Shown: piece by piece, positions 43,849-53,075 of the stretch | Position numbering within the stretch: the stretch's first letter is position 1 | Layout: every line of letters starts with the position of its first letter | Source: Bacteroidota bacterium | Lineage (GTDB): Bacteria > Bacteroidota > Bacteroidia > Chitinophagales > Chitinophagaceae | Length of the DNA stretch: 64,000 bases | NCBI GenBank assembly: GCA_023387985.1 | Contig: JAEWHC010000008.1 | Coordinates: 248,001 to 312,000, forward strand | Direction: 5' to 3' | Notes under the pieces: model-generated | Told to the model about the DNA's origin: nothing | Seen by the model: the letters and a program-made list of their open reading frames with translations, nothing else | Database searches by the model: none | Translations under genes and position numbers: made by a program

Positions 43849-44158
43849 TGCGCTTCCGGCAGGTAGTTCCGTTTGCTTTTGCACCCTTAAGGATGTGATA
43901 AATATATTTTTTAAGGTGCCGGAAAATGCATTGCCTTGTTCTTATATGAAATCCGGAGATCTATTATTATTTGGACAACAGGGGTTTGATTTTAAACCGG
44001 AAGGATAAACCTTGCCTCAAAAGCGTTGAAATCATGTGGAAGCGTTTGAAACCATATGTTTTTATCCGGCTTCCTGCCTGTACGAAACTTATGAAGCCGC
44101 TAAAGATTCTGAATGCTTTCAATAATGTCGGGTTTTCGTCGTTTTTTTGATGCTGAAC
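43849..44158. other. intergenic between divergent genes
   Basis: About 310 AT-rich bases between the small membrane peptide (minus) and the repeat-containing envelope protein (plus). It should hold both promoters; a minus-strand TATATTTA near 43905-43912 is one candidate, but I do not see a convincing full element. No gene or RNA recognised. Confidence 0.4.
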
Positions 44159-45823
44159 ATGAAGCTGACCAAATTAATATTTACATTTCTGCTGGGTTTT
44201 CTGCTTTTGGAAGTGGGCGCACAACCCATTACAGGAATCTGGCAGGGCCGGCTTCGGATGACGAATGTGCCCACGCTTGCACCCATCAAACTTGAGTTGA
44301 AACTGGCCCGGATGGGCGACAGCCTTGCCGGTACGGCCTATTATTTTCAAAATACCCGGAGTTATGCCCGTTATTCCATAAAAGGATTCCAGGATCCCCG
44401 TTCCGGAACTCTCTTTTGGTGGAACCAGGACCTGCTCGAGGTTAAGGGCCGGCTTGGTGCAGTTCGCAGCGACAATGAACGTTTTGCTTTTGGTGTGGAT
44501 TTCAGTTGTCCCGGCGGCACAGATATGTTCCTGGAAGGCTATGAGTTGCGGGAAGGTGAGCGGGGAAACCTGCTGGTGGAGTTGCATAAAGGTACGGTAC
44601 CCTTATATAAAGATGAATGGGATGATGTAATCGCCCGCTGGAATGACGGAGAAGCTGATCCGGTTGAGGTCGCCATGCTAAGCAGTGCCCAGGACAAGCG
44701 AAACATCAATGGCCTGGTTGCTGATAATCAGCCTCCTTCCCCTCCTGTGACCGGGCCTGATCTTACACGTACAAACAGGGAAAATCCGGCTTCCCAAACC
44801 ATAACCCGGGCACCCGTTCCGGCCCAAACCGGCAGAACACCCACAACTGTGCCCAATGCAGGCGGCGAAACCTCTGTAGTGGCCAATCCGGAACCCAAAG
44901 CCGTGATGCAGGCCGCCAACCGCGCAGATTCACTTCTGGCAGACGTGGCCAATCCTGAAAATCCACCGGGCATTAAGGGTAACCGTGCCGACTCTATGCT
45001 TGTCGCTTCCAATAACCGCGGTGACAAACCTGCTTCCGGTGTGAACAGCCGGCCAGGATCTTTGGTAACGGTTCAGACCAATCGGGCAGACTCGCTTGCT
45101 GCAGGTAACAACCGTGGCGCCAGATCGGCTTCCACCGTTAATGAGCGTTCAGCGATTGTGGTTGCTGCGCCGGCCGGCCGGGCAGATTCTCAAATTGCTG
45201 TAGCAAACAACCGGGCAGATACATTGGGTATAGCTTCCAATAACCGCGCCGCGTTGCAGACTGCCACAACCACGCTTCGCGATTCCGCTTCAGGTCAGGC
45301 GGCAGCCGAACCACCCATTGCAGCCAATACAGAGCCCCCAAATCTGCACCATTTGCCCATTGGGCAACCTGCATCCTCCCGTACCGGTAATCCCGGCGTT
45401 ACCGCAATGAAAAATGTTCCGGCTAAACCATCCGTAGAGGCCAAGTCAATTACCAATGAGGAAAAGTTTATAGTCCGTGAAAAGGAGATCCAGACCACAA
45501 TCGAAATAGATAACCCGGAAATTGTACTTCAGTTTTACGACAATGCTGAAATTGACGGCGATAGCATTTCCCTCTTTTTAAATGGGAAAATGATCTTCGA
45601 GAATGTACGGCTGACCGCGATGCCTTTTGTGGTGAGATTTGCCGTTGAAGAACTGCCTGAGATTTCGGAATTGGTGATGGTTGCCGAAAATCTTGGAGAA
45701 ATACCACCCAATACCGCGTTTATGCTGGCTTATGTGGGTATGAGGAGAATTTCGGCACGTCTGGAAAGCAGTGAACAGAAATCCGCGGTAATCCGGCTGG
45801 AGAAAAAGATCCCAACCCCATAA
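44159..45823 (+). CDS. exported hypothetical protein with NRADS repeat region
   Basis: A 554-residue secreted protein with a signal peptide (LIFTFLLGFLLLEVGAQ). The N-terminal domain (about 22-175) opens PITGIWQGRLRM and looks like a small beta-sandwich. Residues about 250-370 form an unstructured Ala/Asn/Arg-rich stretch with repeats of NRADSL or NNRG: NRADSLLA, NRADSMLVASNNRG, NRADSLAAGNNRG, GRADSQIAVANNRADTLG. The C-terminal 110 residues form another beta-rich domain (TTIEIDNPEIVLQFYDNAEI). ATG at 44159 fits the signal peptide. No named family recognised; an envelope or adhesion role is only inference. Confidence 0.75.
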   Translation: MKLTKLIFTFLLGFLLLEVGAQPITGIWQGRLRMTNVPTLAPIKLELKLARMGDSLAGTAYYFQNTRSYARYSIKGFQDPRSGTLFWWNQDLLEVKGRLGAVRSDNERFAFGVDFSCPGGTDMFLEGYELREGERGNLLVELHKGTVPLYKDEWDDVIARWNDGEADPVEVAMLSSAQDKRNINGLVADNQPPSPPVTGPDLTRTNRENPASQTITRAPVPAQTGRTPTTVPNAGGETSVVANPEPKAVMQAANRADSLLADVANPENPPGIKGNRADSMLVASNNRGDKPASGVNSRPGSLVTVQTNRADSLAAGNNRGARSASTVNERSAIVVAAPAGRADSQIAVANNRADTLGIASNNRAALQTATTTLRDSASGQAAAEPPIAANTEPPNLHHLPIGQPASSRTGNPGVTAMKNVPAKPSVEAKSITNEEKFIVREKEIQTTIEIDNPEIVLQFYDNAEIDGDSISLFLNGKMIFENVRLTAMPFVVRFAVEELPEISELVMVAENLGEIPPNTAFMLAYVGMRRISARLESSEQKSAVIRLEKKIPTP

Positions 45824-45984
45824 AACGTCCTTCCTCCCGGTTTTCAGCCGTTTTTTAACTTTTAACCCATTGATTCTCTAACGTTAATATTTTTTTAGCA
45901 TTTTCAACAGGGTACCTTTTTGAATGAAACGGATTAAGGATATTGCCCCTGACGTGGGCGCTTAACCAAAAAAATAATCAAAAA

Positions 45985-46452
45985 ATGAAAAAGTTAGTTT
46001 TGTTGGCCGGTCTGGCTTTCACTCTTGCATCTTGCGGTGACCAAACCGAAACCACCGTTACTGAAGTAGATACCGATACCCTGGCAGTTGTTACGCCTGA
46101 GGTTGAAACCTATACTACTTATGCTGATGGTGATGTTACCTGGAAAGATGGTAAACTTCATGTATGGCGCAATGGCGCATGGGTTGAAGCTACTGCAGAT
46201 GTAACCCTTGACAATGGTGTTGTAGTTACACCTAAAGGTGAAGTAAAAAACACGGATGGCGTTACAGTTAAAATTGAAGAAGGCCAGGTGATCAACAAAG
46301 CCGGTCGTTGGTTTGATAAGGCTGGACAGGCTATTGAAAATGCCTGGGAAGCAACCAAAGAAGGTGTTAGAAACGCCGGTGAAGCCATTAAAGAAGGCGC
46401 TGAAAAAGTTGGTGATAAAACCGAGCAGGTTGTAAATGATATTAAGAACTAA
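45985..46452 (+). CDS. exported lipoprotein with coiled/LEA-like tail
   Basis: A 155-residue lipoprotein (lipobox LASC, Cys17). The middle contains TWKDGKLHVWRNGAWVEA, then DVTLDNGVVVTPKGEVKNTD and VKIEEGQVINKAGRW, which looks like a DUF6799-type segment. The end repeats amphipathic motifs (ENAWEATKEGVRNAGEAIKE, GAEKVGDKTEQVVND), as in LEA-like or CsbD-like stress proteins. ATG at 45985 fits the signal; the frame is open to 45943. It stands alone with a clear terminator behind. Function unknown. Confidence 0.75.
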   Translation: MKKLVLLAGLAFTLASCGDQTETTVTEVDTDTLAVVTPEVETYTTYADGDVTWKDGKLHVWRNGAWVEATADVTLDNGVVVTPKGEVKNTDGVTVKIEEGQVINKAGRWFDKAGQAIENAWEATKEGVRNAGEAIKEGAEKVGDKTEQVVNDIKN

Positions 46453-46470
46453 TCAGGTCTCAACCATCAG

Positions 46471-46498
46471 AAAAGCCGGGAATTACCCGGCTTTTTTT
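46471..46498 (+). terminator. Rho-independent terminator
   Basis: AAAGCCGGG and CCCGGCTTT form a perfect stem around AATTA, followed by a run of seven T. It lies about 20 bases past the lipoprotein stop. Confidence 0.9.
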
Positions 46499-46694
46499 AT
46501 GCCCCGAAGAATGACCAGCAATCTTAAAATGCTGCGGAATTGATTAAAACGGCAATTTTTAGCAATTGCCGCACAGCTCGGATGCGTTGAATCTTCCCAA
46601 AACCAAATGCCACCTTTCTCCGAATCATTTCCTTTCATTCCGCTGCCGCATACCTTTTTAAGAGTTTTACGAAATGCCTGATCTCAAAATTGAT

Positions 46695-46702
46695 TAGGTT
46701 TG
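46695..46702 (+). promoter_or_regulatory. candidate -7 promoter element of the polysaccharide locus
   Basis: TAGGTTTG matches TAnnTTTG exactly and lies 18 bases before the rfbB ATG. No clear -33 TTTG at the expected spacing, so this is a candidate only. Confidence 0.4.
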
Positions 46703-46720
46703 CCTGCTAACCTGATTCAG

Positions 46721-47791
46721 ATGCAGTTTACAAAAAACATACTCATTACGGGCGGTGCCGGTTTTATTGGCAGTCATGTGGTTCGCCGCTTTGTCAACCG
46801 TTATCCAGAGTACCGCATTGTAAATGCCGATGCCCTCACCTATGCCGGCAACCTCGAAAATCTGCGGGATATAGAAAACAAGGAAAACTATTTTTTTGAA
46901 CACCTGAACATCCTTGATGCCGCGCATTTGAAGCGTTGTTTTGAACAGTACAACATCGATAGTGTTATCCATCTTGCAGCAGAAAGCCATGTGGACAGGA
47001 GTATACTCAGCCCGCTGGATTTTGTGTATACCAATGTAATCGGTACCGTTAATCTCCTGCAAGCTGCAAAGGAATATTGGGCGGGCATTTATGAAGGCAG
47101 GCGCTTTTATCATATTTCCACAGATGAAGTTTACGGCGCCCTGGGCGATACCGGATTTTTCACGGAAGAAACCCGCTACGATCCCCATAGTCCTTACAGC
47201 GCCAGCAAAGCATCGAGCGATCATTTTGTACGTGCCTATGGCGATACGTATGGTTTGCCTGTAATCCTTTCCAATTGCAGCAACAATTACGGTCCCTACC
47301 ATTTTCCGGAAAAGCTTATACCGCTTTGCATCAATAATGTGCTCAATCAAAAAGCACTGCCGGTTTATGGTGATGGCCTTTACACCCGCGACTGGCTTTT
47401 TGTGGAGGATCATGCATCAGCCATCGACCTGGTTTTCCATAAAGGGAAAAACCATGAAACGTATAATATTGGTGGTTTCAATGAATGGACCAATATTGAC
47501 CTGATCCGGTTGCTCTGCAGGCAGATGGATGAAAAGCTGCGTCGTCCCGAAGGCACAAGTGAACAGCTTATCACCTTTGTAAAAGACCGGCCCGGCCACG
47601 ACCGCCGCTATGCCATTGATGCCACAAAAATCAACCAGGAACTGGGCTGGAAACCATCCGTAACATTCGAAGAAGGCCTGAGTAAAACCATTGACTGGTA
47701 CCTGGATAACCGGGAATGGCTCGACCATGTAACAAGCGGAGCTTACCAACATTATTACAAAGAACAATACCAACAAAACACACCTACTTAA
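46721..47791 (+). CDS. rfbB: dTDP-glucose 4,6-dehydratase
   Basis: RfbB (RmlB) converts dTDP-glucose into dTDP-4-keto-6-deoxyglucose. The 356-residue protein has the Rossmann motif ILITGGAGFIGSHVVRRF at the start, STDEVYG with the catalytic Asp/Glu pair, the YxxxK motif in SPYSASKASSDH, and SNCSNNYGPYHFPEKLIP. ATG at 46721 fits the conserved N-terminus; a TTG start at 46700 is open. First gene of the rfbB-rfbC-rfbA series, 9 bp before rfbC, at the start of the surface-polysaccharide locus. Confidence 0.96.
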   Translation: MQFTKNILITGGAGFIGSHVVRRFVNRYPEYRIVNADALTYAGNLENLRDIENKENYFFEHLNILDAAHLKRCFEQYNIDSVIHLAAESHVDRSILSPLDFVYTNVIGTVNLLQAAKEYWAGIYEGRRFYHISTDEVYGALGDTGFFTEETRYDPHSPYSASKASSDHFVRAYGDTYGLPVILSNCSNNYGPYHFPEKLIPLCINNVLNQKALPVYGDGLYTRDWLFVEDHASAIDLVFHKGKNHETYNIGGFNEWTNIDLIRLLCRQMDEKLRRPEGTSEQLITFVKDRPGHDRRYAIDATKINQELGWKPSVTFEEGLSKTIDWYLDNREWLDHVTSGAYQHYYKEQYQQNTPT

Positions 47792-47800
47792 ACCCAATTT

Positions 47801-48361
47801 ATGGAAGTAATTGAAACGCCGCTAAAGGGATTGTTGTTGTTGAAAAACACCATTATAGGTGATGCCCGCGGGTATTTCCTTGAATGTTTTCACAAGAAAA
47901 AATTTATGGAGCTTACGGGCTGGGAAGGGGAATTTGTTCAGGCCAATCAATCGCTGTCGCGGAAGAATGTGATCCGGGGACTGCATTTTCAGACAGGTTC
48001 ATCGGCACAGGGAAAACTGGTTCGCGTATTGAAAGGCAAAGTGATTGACACCATTCTGGATGTAAGGCCGGATAGTCCGACTTTTGGTCAAAGCTATTCT
48101 GTAGAACTTGATGACAGCAATACGTATCAGCTCTTTGTTCCCCGCGGATTTGCGCATGGCTTTTCGGTGCTTTCGGATGAAGCGGCTTTTTACTATAAAT
48201 GCGATAATTATTATGACCGCACAGCAGAAGAAGCCATCAATCCGCTTGATCCGGAGCTGAATATCGACTGGAAAATTCCTGCTGGGGATATGATCCTTTC
48301 AGATAAAGACAGGCAGGCAAAAACCTGGGCGGAATATAAAAAACATATTGGAGCGGGTTAG
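47801..48361 (+). CDS. rfbC: dTDP-4-dehydrorhamnose 3,5-epimerase
   Basis: RfbC (RmlC), a cupin epimerase acting on dTDP-4-keto-6-deoxyglucose, 186 residues. Signatures are DARGYFLECFHKKKF, QANQSLSRKNVIRGLHFQ with the catalytic His in GLHFQ, the Asp in VIDTILDVRPDSPTFGQ, and VPRGFAHGFSVLSDEAAFYY, followed by the YDRTAEEAINPLDPELNIDW end. It sits between rfbB and rfbA. Acting with RfbB it would produce the precursor for dTDP-L-rhamnose, but no reductase (rfbD) follows in the window. Confidence 0.95.
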   Translation: MEVIETPLKGLLLLKNTIIGDARGYFLECFHKKKFMELTGWEGEFVQANQSLSRKNVIRGLHFQTGSSAQGKLVRVLKGKVIDTILDVRPDSPTFGQSYSVELDDSNTYQLFVPRGFAHGFSVLSDEAAFYYKCDNYYDRTAEEAINPLDPELNIDWKIPAGDMILSDKDRQAKTWAEYKKHIGAG

Positions 48362-48407
48362 CTGCTGCTGGGTAAATAAACTTCATCTACTCTAAACCGA
48401 ACAATTT

Positions 48408-49268
48408 ATGAAAGGGATTATTTTAGCAGGTGGAAGCGGAACAAGGCTTTATCCCATCACAAAGGCCATCAGCAAGCAGCTGATGCCCATTTACGATAAA
48501 CCAATGATCTATTACCCGCTCAGCGTACTGATGCTTGCAGGCATCCGGGAAATACTCATCATTACTACCCCTGAAGATCAGCCCCAATTTCAACGACTTC
48601 TGGGAAACGGAACTGAATTGGGATGCCGGTTTGAATACGCCGTTCAGGAAGTGCCCAACGGCCTGGCGCAGGCTTTTGTAATTGGCGAAAAATTTATTGG
48701 AAAAGATAAAGTGAGCCTCATATTGGGTGACAATATCTTTTATGGCTCAGGATTTCCATCGCTTATGCGGGCTTTTGTAGATGTGGATGGCGCAGCAGTT
48801 TTTGCACATAAGGTACAGGATCCTGAACGTTATGGCGTGGTGGAATTTGATGGAAACCAGAAAGCCATTTCCATTGAAGAAAAGCCGGCGAAGCCGAGAA
48901 GCAATTTTGCCGTCCCAGGTTTGTATTTCTACGACAATGATGTGGTGCAGATCGCCAAATCCATTGCCCCCAGTGCCCGCGGCGAATACGAAATTACCAC
49001 TGTAAACAACGTGTACCTGGAGAAAGGAAAACTGCAGGTGGGGGTAATGAGCCGCGGTACAGCCTGGCTGGATACCGGTACTTTTGAAAGCCTGCATGAT
49101 GCCTCAGAATTTGTACGGGTAATTGAAAAACGGCAGGACCTGAAAATTGGCGCCATCGAAGAGGTGGCCTGGCGTATGGGTTTCATCAACAATCAACAAC
49201 TTGCCGAAGTGGCCGAACCCCTGATCAAAAGCGGCTATGGACAGTACCTCAAAAATCTATTGAAATAA
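48408..49268 (+). CDS. rfbA: glucose-1-phosphate thymidylyltransferase
   Basis: RfbA (RmlA) makes dTDP-glucose from glucose-1-phosphate and dTTP, the first step of dTDP-sugar synthesis. The 286-residue protein begins MKGIILAGGSGTRLYPITKA (signature GGSGTRLYPIT), has QLMPIYDKPMIYYPL, LILGDNIFYG, and the RGTAWLDTGTFESLHDAS segment near the end. It is 46 bp behind rfbC and 3 bp ahead of a Gfo/Idh gene. Genes are in the order B-C-A, so the activating enzyme is last. Confidence 0.96.
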   Translation: MKGIILAGGSGTRLYPITKAISKQLMPIYDKPMIYYPLSVLMLAGIREILIITTPEDQPQFQRLLGNGTELGCRFEYAVQEVPNGLAQAFVIGEKFIGKDKVSLILGDNIFYGSGFPSLMRAFVDVDGAAVFAHKVQDPERYGVVEFDGNQKAISIEEKPAKPRSNFAVPGLYFYDNDVVQIAKSIAPSARGEYEITTVNNVYLEKGKLQVGVMSRGTAWLDTGTFESLHDASEFVRVIEKRQDLKIGAIEEVAWRMGFINNQQLAEVAEPLIKSGYGQYLKNLLK

Positions 49269-49271
49269 TCA

Positions 49272-50303
49272 TTGGAAGCGCTCAAACCGGCTTTTGGACT
49301 GATTGGATGCGGGCATATTGGTTACCGGCACGCATCCCTCATACAGGAAAAAGCCCGTCTGTCGGCGGTATGTGATGTTGTACCTGAAAAAGCCGCGGAA
49401 TTTGCGCGGCAATTTCACTGCCCGGCATTTCACACCATAAATGACCTGTTTACTTCCGGAATTCATTTGGACGCCGTGGCCATCTGCACCCCGAATTTCC
49501 TGCATGCACAACAAAGCGTTTTGGCGCTCAGCCAGGGCTGCCACGTGCTTTGTGAGAAGCCAATGGCGATTTCAGCCGCTGATGCTGAAGGCATGATGCA
49601 GGCTGCGGTGATGAGCAACCGGCATTTGGTGATTGTAAAGCAAAACCGGTTTAACCCGCCCGTGGAATGGGTGAGATCCTGCCTCGACAGCGGGTTGCTG
49701 GGTAAAGTGCTGAGCGTTCATTTCAATGGATTTTGGAACCGACCCGATGCCTATTACGAAAATACGTGGAAAGGAACCCTGGAAGAAGATGGTGGAACAT
49801 TGTATACGCAATTCAGCCATTTTGTTGATCTGCTCATTTGGTTTTTTGGTCCGCTTGATCCAGCATTCGCATCATTTCAAAACAGGGCGCATCCCCATAG
49901 TATTGATTTTGAAGACACGGGTTCGATTCTGGCGTTTACCGGTGAGCATGTTCCGGTGAGTATCAATTATTCGGTCAACAGTTTTCGCCAGAACCTGGAA
50001 GGTTCTATCACCATACTGGGCGATAAAGGCAGCATAAAAATTGGCGGTCAGTATCTTAATGTGCTCGAACATTCACTGGTTGATGGCGTAGAAAAGCCGG
50101 TATTGGGCCCGGGTAATCCCGCCAATGATTACGGATTTTATACCGGCAGCATGAGCAACCATCCTTCAGTGTACGACCAGTTTCTTAACGCCATTCAGGG
50201 CAATTTTGCATTGAATCAGCCCTTGCTTGATGCCGTTGAAACAGTTCGCTTTATTGAAAAAGCATACACATGGCGCAATGACCCGCTTTTAAGCCAGGAA
50301 TAA
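49272..50303 (+). CDS. Gfo/Idh/MocA family sugar oxidoreductase
   Basis: A cytoplasmic oxidoreductase of 343 residues, starting at TTG 49272, three bases after the rfbA stop. The Rossmann fold (FGLIGCGHIGYRHASLIQ) and CEKPMAISAADAE with the EKP motif are clear; the C-terminal half has DGGTLYTQFSHFVDLLIWFF. Related enzymes in capsule loci oxidise or reduce nucleotide-sugar ring positions, for example WlbA-type 3-dehydrogenases, which give amino-sugar precursors. Whether this acts on a dTDP or UDP sugar is not clear. The close spacing to rfbA points to the same pathway. Confidence 0.9.
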   Translation: MEALKPAFGLIGCGHIGYRHASLIQEKARLSAVCDVVPEKAAEFARQFHCPAFHTINDLFTSGIHLDAVAICTPNFLHAQQSVLALSQGCHVLCEKPMAISAADAEGMMQAAVMSNRHLVIVKQNRFNPPVEWVRSCLDSGLLGKVLSVHFNGFWNRPDAYYENTWKGTLEEDGGTLYTQFSHFVDLLIWFFGPLDPAFASFQNRAHPHSIDFEDTGSILAFTGEHVPVSINYSVNSFRQNLEGSITILGDKGSIKIGGQYLNVLEHSLVDGVEKPVLGPGNPANDYGFYTGSMSNHPSVYDQFLNAIQGNFALNQPLLDAVETVRFIEKAYTWRNDPLLSQE

Positions 50304-50575
50304 CCCTTGGTAAGTTATGCAAACGCAGGTAAGCTAAAAGGTCTGCATTACCACCGGAATACACATTCCCGGGTGACATTTAAATTTTTTTGACCCGTGC
50401 CTGTACCATTAAAAAGGCATTGAGCCAAAATTTTGTTGCAGCAATCAGGCATTGCTTTTGGAGCTAAATCGAAATATTTGTTATAAAAGCAATTTTCAGC
50501 CTTAATTTTTCGTTGATTTGCAACCATTACAACTGTTCTTTCCTGCGGGTCAGGGCTTATGCAAAATTTGCAAAC

Positions 50576-53038
50576 ATGAGATTGCGCTTTCTTTTAATCT
50601 TTTCCTTTCTATGCTTTTTTACCGGCATTTCTGTTTACAGCCAGCAACTGACCCTTGGTGCCGATAATCTCCGCAACGTACAGGTAGACCGGCTGAGTGA
50701 CCAGGAGATCTCGGATTATTATCAGCGGGCCATCAACATGGGGCTGAGCGACGCTCAACTGCTGCGCATGGCAAGCGAAAGGGGAATGCCGGAAAGTGAG
50801 ATCAACAAACTCCGGAAAAGGATCGAAAAACTTAAGGCCGCGCCTTTAGGTTCAAAAGAGAAAGCTGATACCGAAGCCGGGGAAGAATCGCCTGATAAAA
50901 ACCGCATCAGCGATGAAGCCGGAGAACTGACCATGACACGTATCCAGCGCGACAGTACGGTATTTGGCGCCGAATATTTTACAGAAGTCAGTACAGCCTT
51001 TGTCCCCAATTACAAAATAGCCACACCTGCAAGCTACATCCTGGGTCCTGGCGACGAATTGATCATACAGGTATATGGTTACAGTGAACAGACTTATAAC
51101 GTAACAGTTAGTGCGGAAGGTTCGGTTTACCTCCAGAATGTTGGTCCTGTACAGGTAAGCGGGTTAAGTGTTGAGGCTGCCGCTGATAAAATACGCCAGC
51201 GTCTTGCATCCACCATTTACCGCGCCATCAACAGCGGACAAACCCGGGTAGAGGTTACCCTGGGCAAGATCAAAAGCATAACGGTAAGCGTGATTGGCCA
51301 GGCAAGCAAGCCGGGAACCTATACCATTCCTTCACTTTCTACTGTGTTTAACCTCTTGTATTTATGCGGAGGACCTAACGATAATGGCAGCTTCCGGGAG
51401 ATTGAACTGATTCGCGGCAATGAAATTCACCGGAAAATTGATCTCTATGAATTCCTGTCAAAAGGGATCCGCAGTTCCAATATCCTGCTGCAGGATAATG
51501 ATGTGATCCGCATTCCATTTTACCAGCACCGGGTTACGCTGGAAGGTGAAGTAAAACGGCAAGGCAAATTTGAAATGAGGAACGGTGAAAACCTGGCAGA
51601 CCTGGTTGGGTTTTCCGGCGGTTTCAGCGACAGCGCCTACCGTTCAAATATGAAGGTGAGCAGGATAACTGATAACGCGCAACTGATACGTGATGTAAAC
51701 AGCACGCAGTTTGAAAATTTTGAAACGCGCCCCGGGGACCTGGTTCGCGTAGCCAAAGCCGTAACGCGTTTTGCCAACCGCATTACGGTAAAAGGCGCCG
51801 TAGACCTGCCGGATGATTACGAATGGACCCAGGGCCTTGACCTGAGGACCATTTTGAATTCGGCAGGATTAATGCCGGAAGCTTACCGGGTTCGTGGGTT
51901 GATCACCCGCATTAATCCCGATCAGTCATTGAGCGCCATTGCCTTTTCCCCTGCCAATGTGCTTGCCGGAACAGAGAATGTACTTTTGCAGCCAGAAGAC
52001 ATTGTGCAGATCAGCTCTATTTACGATCTTAAGGATGCTGAAACGGTAGAAATCAATGGCGAGATCCGTTCACCCGGCAAATATCCTTTCAAAAAAGACA
52101 TGAAACTGAAAGATCTGCTGCTCATGGCCAACGGCACCACGGTAGCTGCAGACTTCGGATCCATTGAAATTTCCAGAAGAATACGGGACGCCGAGCTAAA
52201 TACAGACGGTTACCGGCAGGCCGAGATCATCAACGTGGGCATGCCAGAGGGCATCAACGATATCAATGGGGCCATCGCTCTTGAACCGTTTGACCTGGTA
52301 ATCATACACCCCAAAGGATCCTTTGAAGCTGCACGCAGTGTGTTTGTTACCGGCCAGGTCGTAAACATTGGCCAGTATGTTTTGCAGAATTCCAAAGAGA
52401 CCATTTCTTCGATACTGCGTCGCGCAGGTGGCTTCAAGAGCTCTGCCGACAGCAGTTCCGTTTCCGTGCGTCGTTGGATCGCCCAGGGAGTGAGTGAGGA
52501 AGACCGGCAGCGGACAATGGAAAAATTATTGCGTATAGACCGCGACAGCCTGGTCAATGATGCAACACTTCGCGAAACCTATTTGCGCAATTTTGATTTT
52601 ATCAGCGTGAATATCGAAAAAATCAAACAGGATCCCGGCGGACCTGAGGACATTGTGCTGGAAGATGGCGACCTGATTGAAATTTCCCGTTACAGTAGCC
52701 TGGTACGTGTTAGTGGCGAAGTATTCCGTGCGGGATTGCAGCCGTTTGAAGAAAATAAAACCGCATTACATTACATTCAGCAATCTGGAAATTATACCAG
52801 GAGTGCACGACGCACCGGAACTTTTGTGATTTATCCGGATGGCAGGGCCAAATCAGTAAAGCGTTTTTTGTTTTTCAAGTTTTATCCTGACATAACACCG
52901 CGCAGCGAAATCTTCGTTCCGGACAGGGGCAGGGAAGACCCCAAAGGATTGTCACCTGGTGAATGGATCGCAGCTTCTTCCATAGTGGCAACGCTGGCCA
53001 CAATGGCTGTAACCATAGTTGCGGCCCTGAAAAATTAG
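50576..53038 (+). CDS. Wza-like polysaccharide export protein with multiple SLBB domains
   Basis: An 820-residue exporter with a signal peptide (LLIFSFLCFFTGISVYSQQ). A coil-rich section (about 60-130) precedes the poly-export domain (SYILGPGDELIIQVYGYSEQ, about 157). Several SLBB-type modules follow, with repeats like SVIGQASKPGTYTIPSLSTV, TLEGEVKRQGKFEMRNGENL, ITVKGAVDLPDDYEWTQGLD, EINGEIRSPGKYPFKKDMKL and VFVTGQVVNIGQYVLQ. The C-terminus ends in a hydrophobic segment (SSIVATLATMAVTIVAALKN). It should form an envelope-spanning export channel, much longer than the roughly 380 residues of E. coli Wza. ATG at 50576 opens the signal peptide; the frame reaches 50513. Confidence 0.9.
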   Translation: MRLRFLLIFSFLCFFTGISVYSQQLTLGADNLRNVQVDRLSDQEISDYYQRAINMGLSDAQLLRMASERGMPESEINKLRKRIEKLKAAPLGSKEKADTEAGEESPDKNRISDEAGELTMTRIQRDSTVFGAEYFTEVSTAFVPNYKIATPASYILGPGDELIIQVYGYSEQTYNVTVSAEGSVYLQNVGPVQVSGLSVEAAADKIRQRLASTIYRAINSGQTRVEVTLGKIKSITVSVIGQASKPGTYTIPSLSTVFNLLYLCGGPNDNGSFREIELIRGNEIHRKIDLYEFLSKGIRSSNILLQDNDVIRIPFYQHRVTLEGEVKRQGKFEMRNGENLADLVGFSGGFSDSAYRSNMKVSRITDNAQLIRDVNSTQFENFETRPGDLVRVAKAVTRFANRITVKGAVDLPDDYEWTQGLDLRTILNSAGLMPEAYRVRGLITRINPDQSLSAIAFSPANVLAGTENVLLQPEDIVQISSIYDLKDAETVEINGEIRSPGKYPFKKDMKLKDLLLMANGTTVAADFGSIEISRRIRDAELNTDGYRQAEIINVGMPEGINDINGAIALEPFDLVIIHPKGSFEAARSVFVTGQVVNIGQYVLQNSKETISSILRRAGGFKSSADSSSVSVRRWIAQGVSEEDRQRTMEKLLRIDRDSLVNDATLRETYLRNFDFISVNIEKIKQDPGGPEDIVLEDGDLIEISRYSSLVRVSGEVFRAGLQPFEENKTALHYIQQSGNYTRSARRTGTFVIYPDGRAKSVKRFLFFKFYPDITPRSEIFVPDRGREDPKGLSPGEWIAASSIVATLATMAVTIVAALKN

Positions 53039-53075
53039 TAGCGGCAATAATCTGTTTTGAAATCAACCTTTAACT

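Noticed and set aside
46551..46572. GGCAATT/AATTGCC hairpin upstream of rfbB
   Set aside because: No T-run or matching gene end; a real terminator lies about 55 bases earlier.
46694..47413. 239-codon minus-strand frame
   Set aside because: Antisense to rfbB; no family features.
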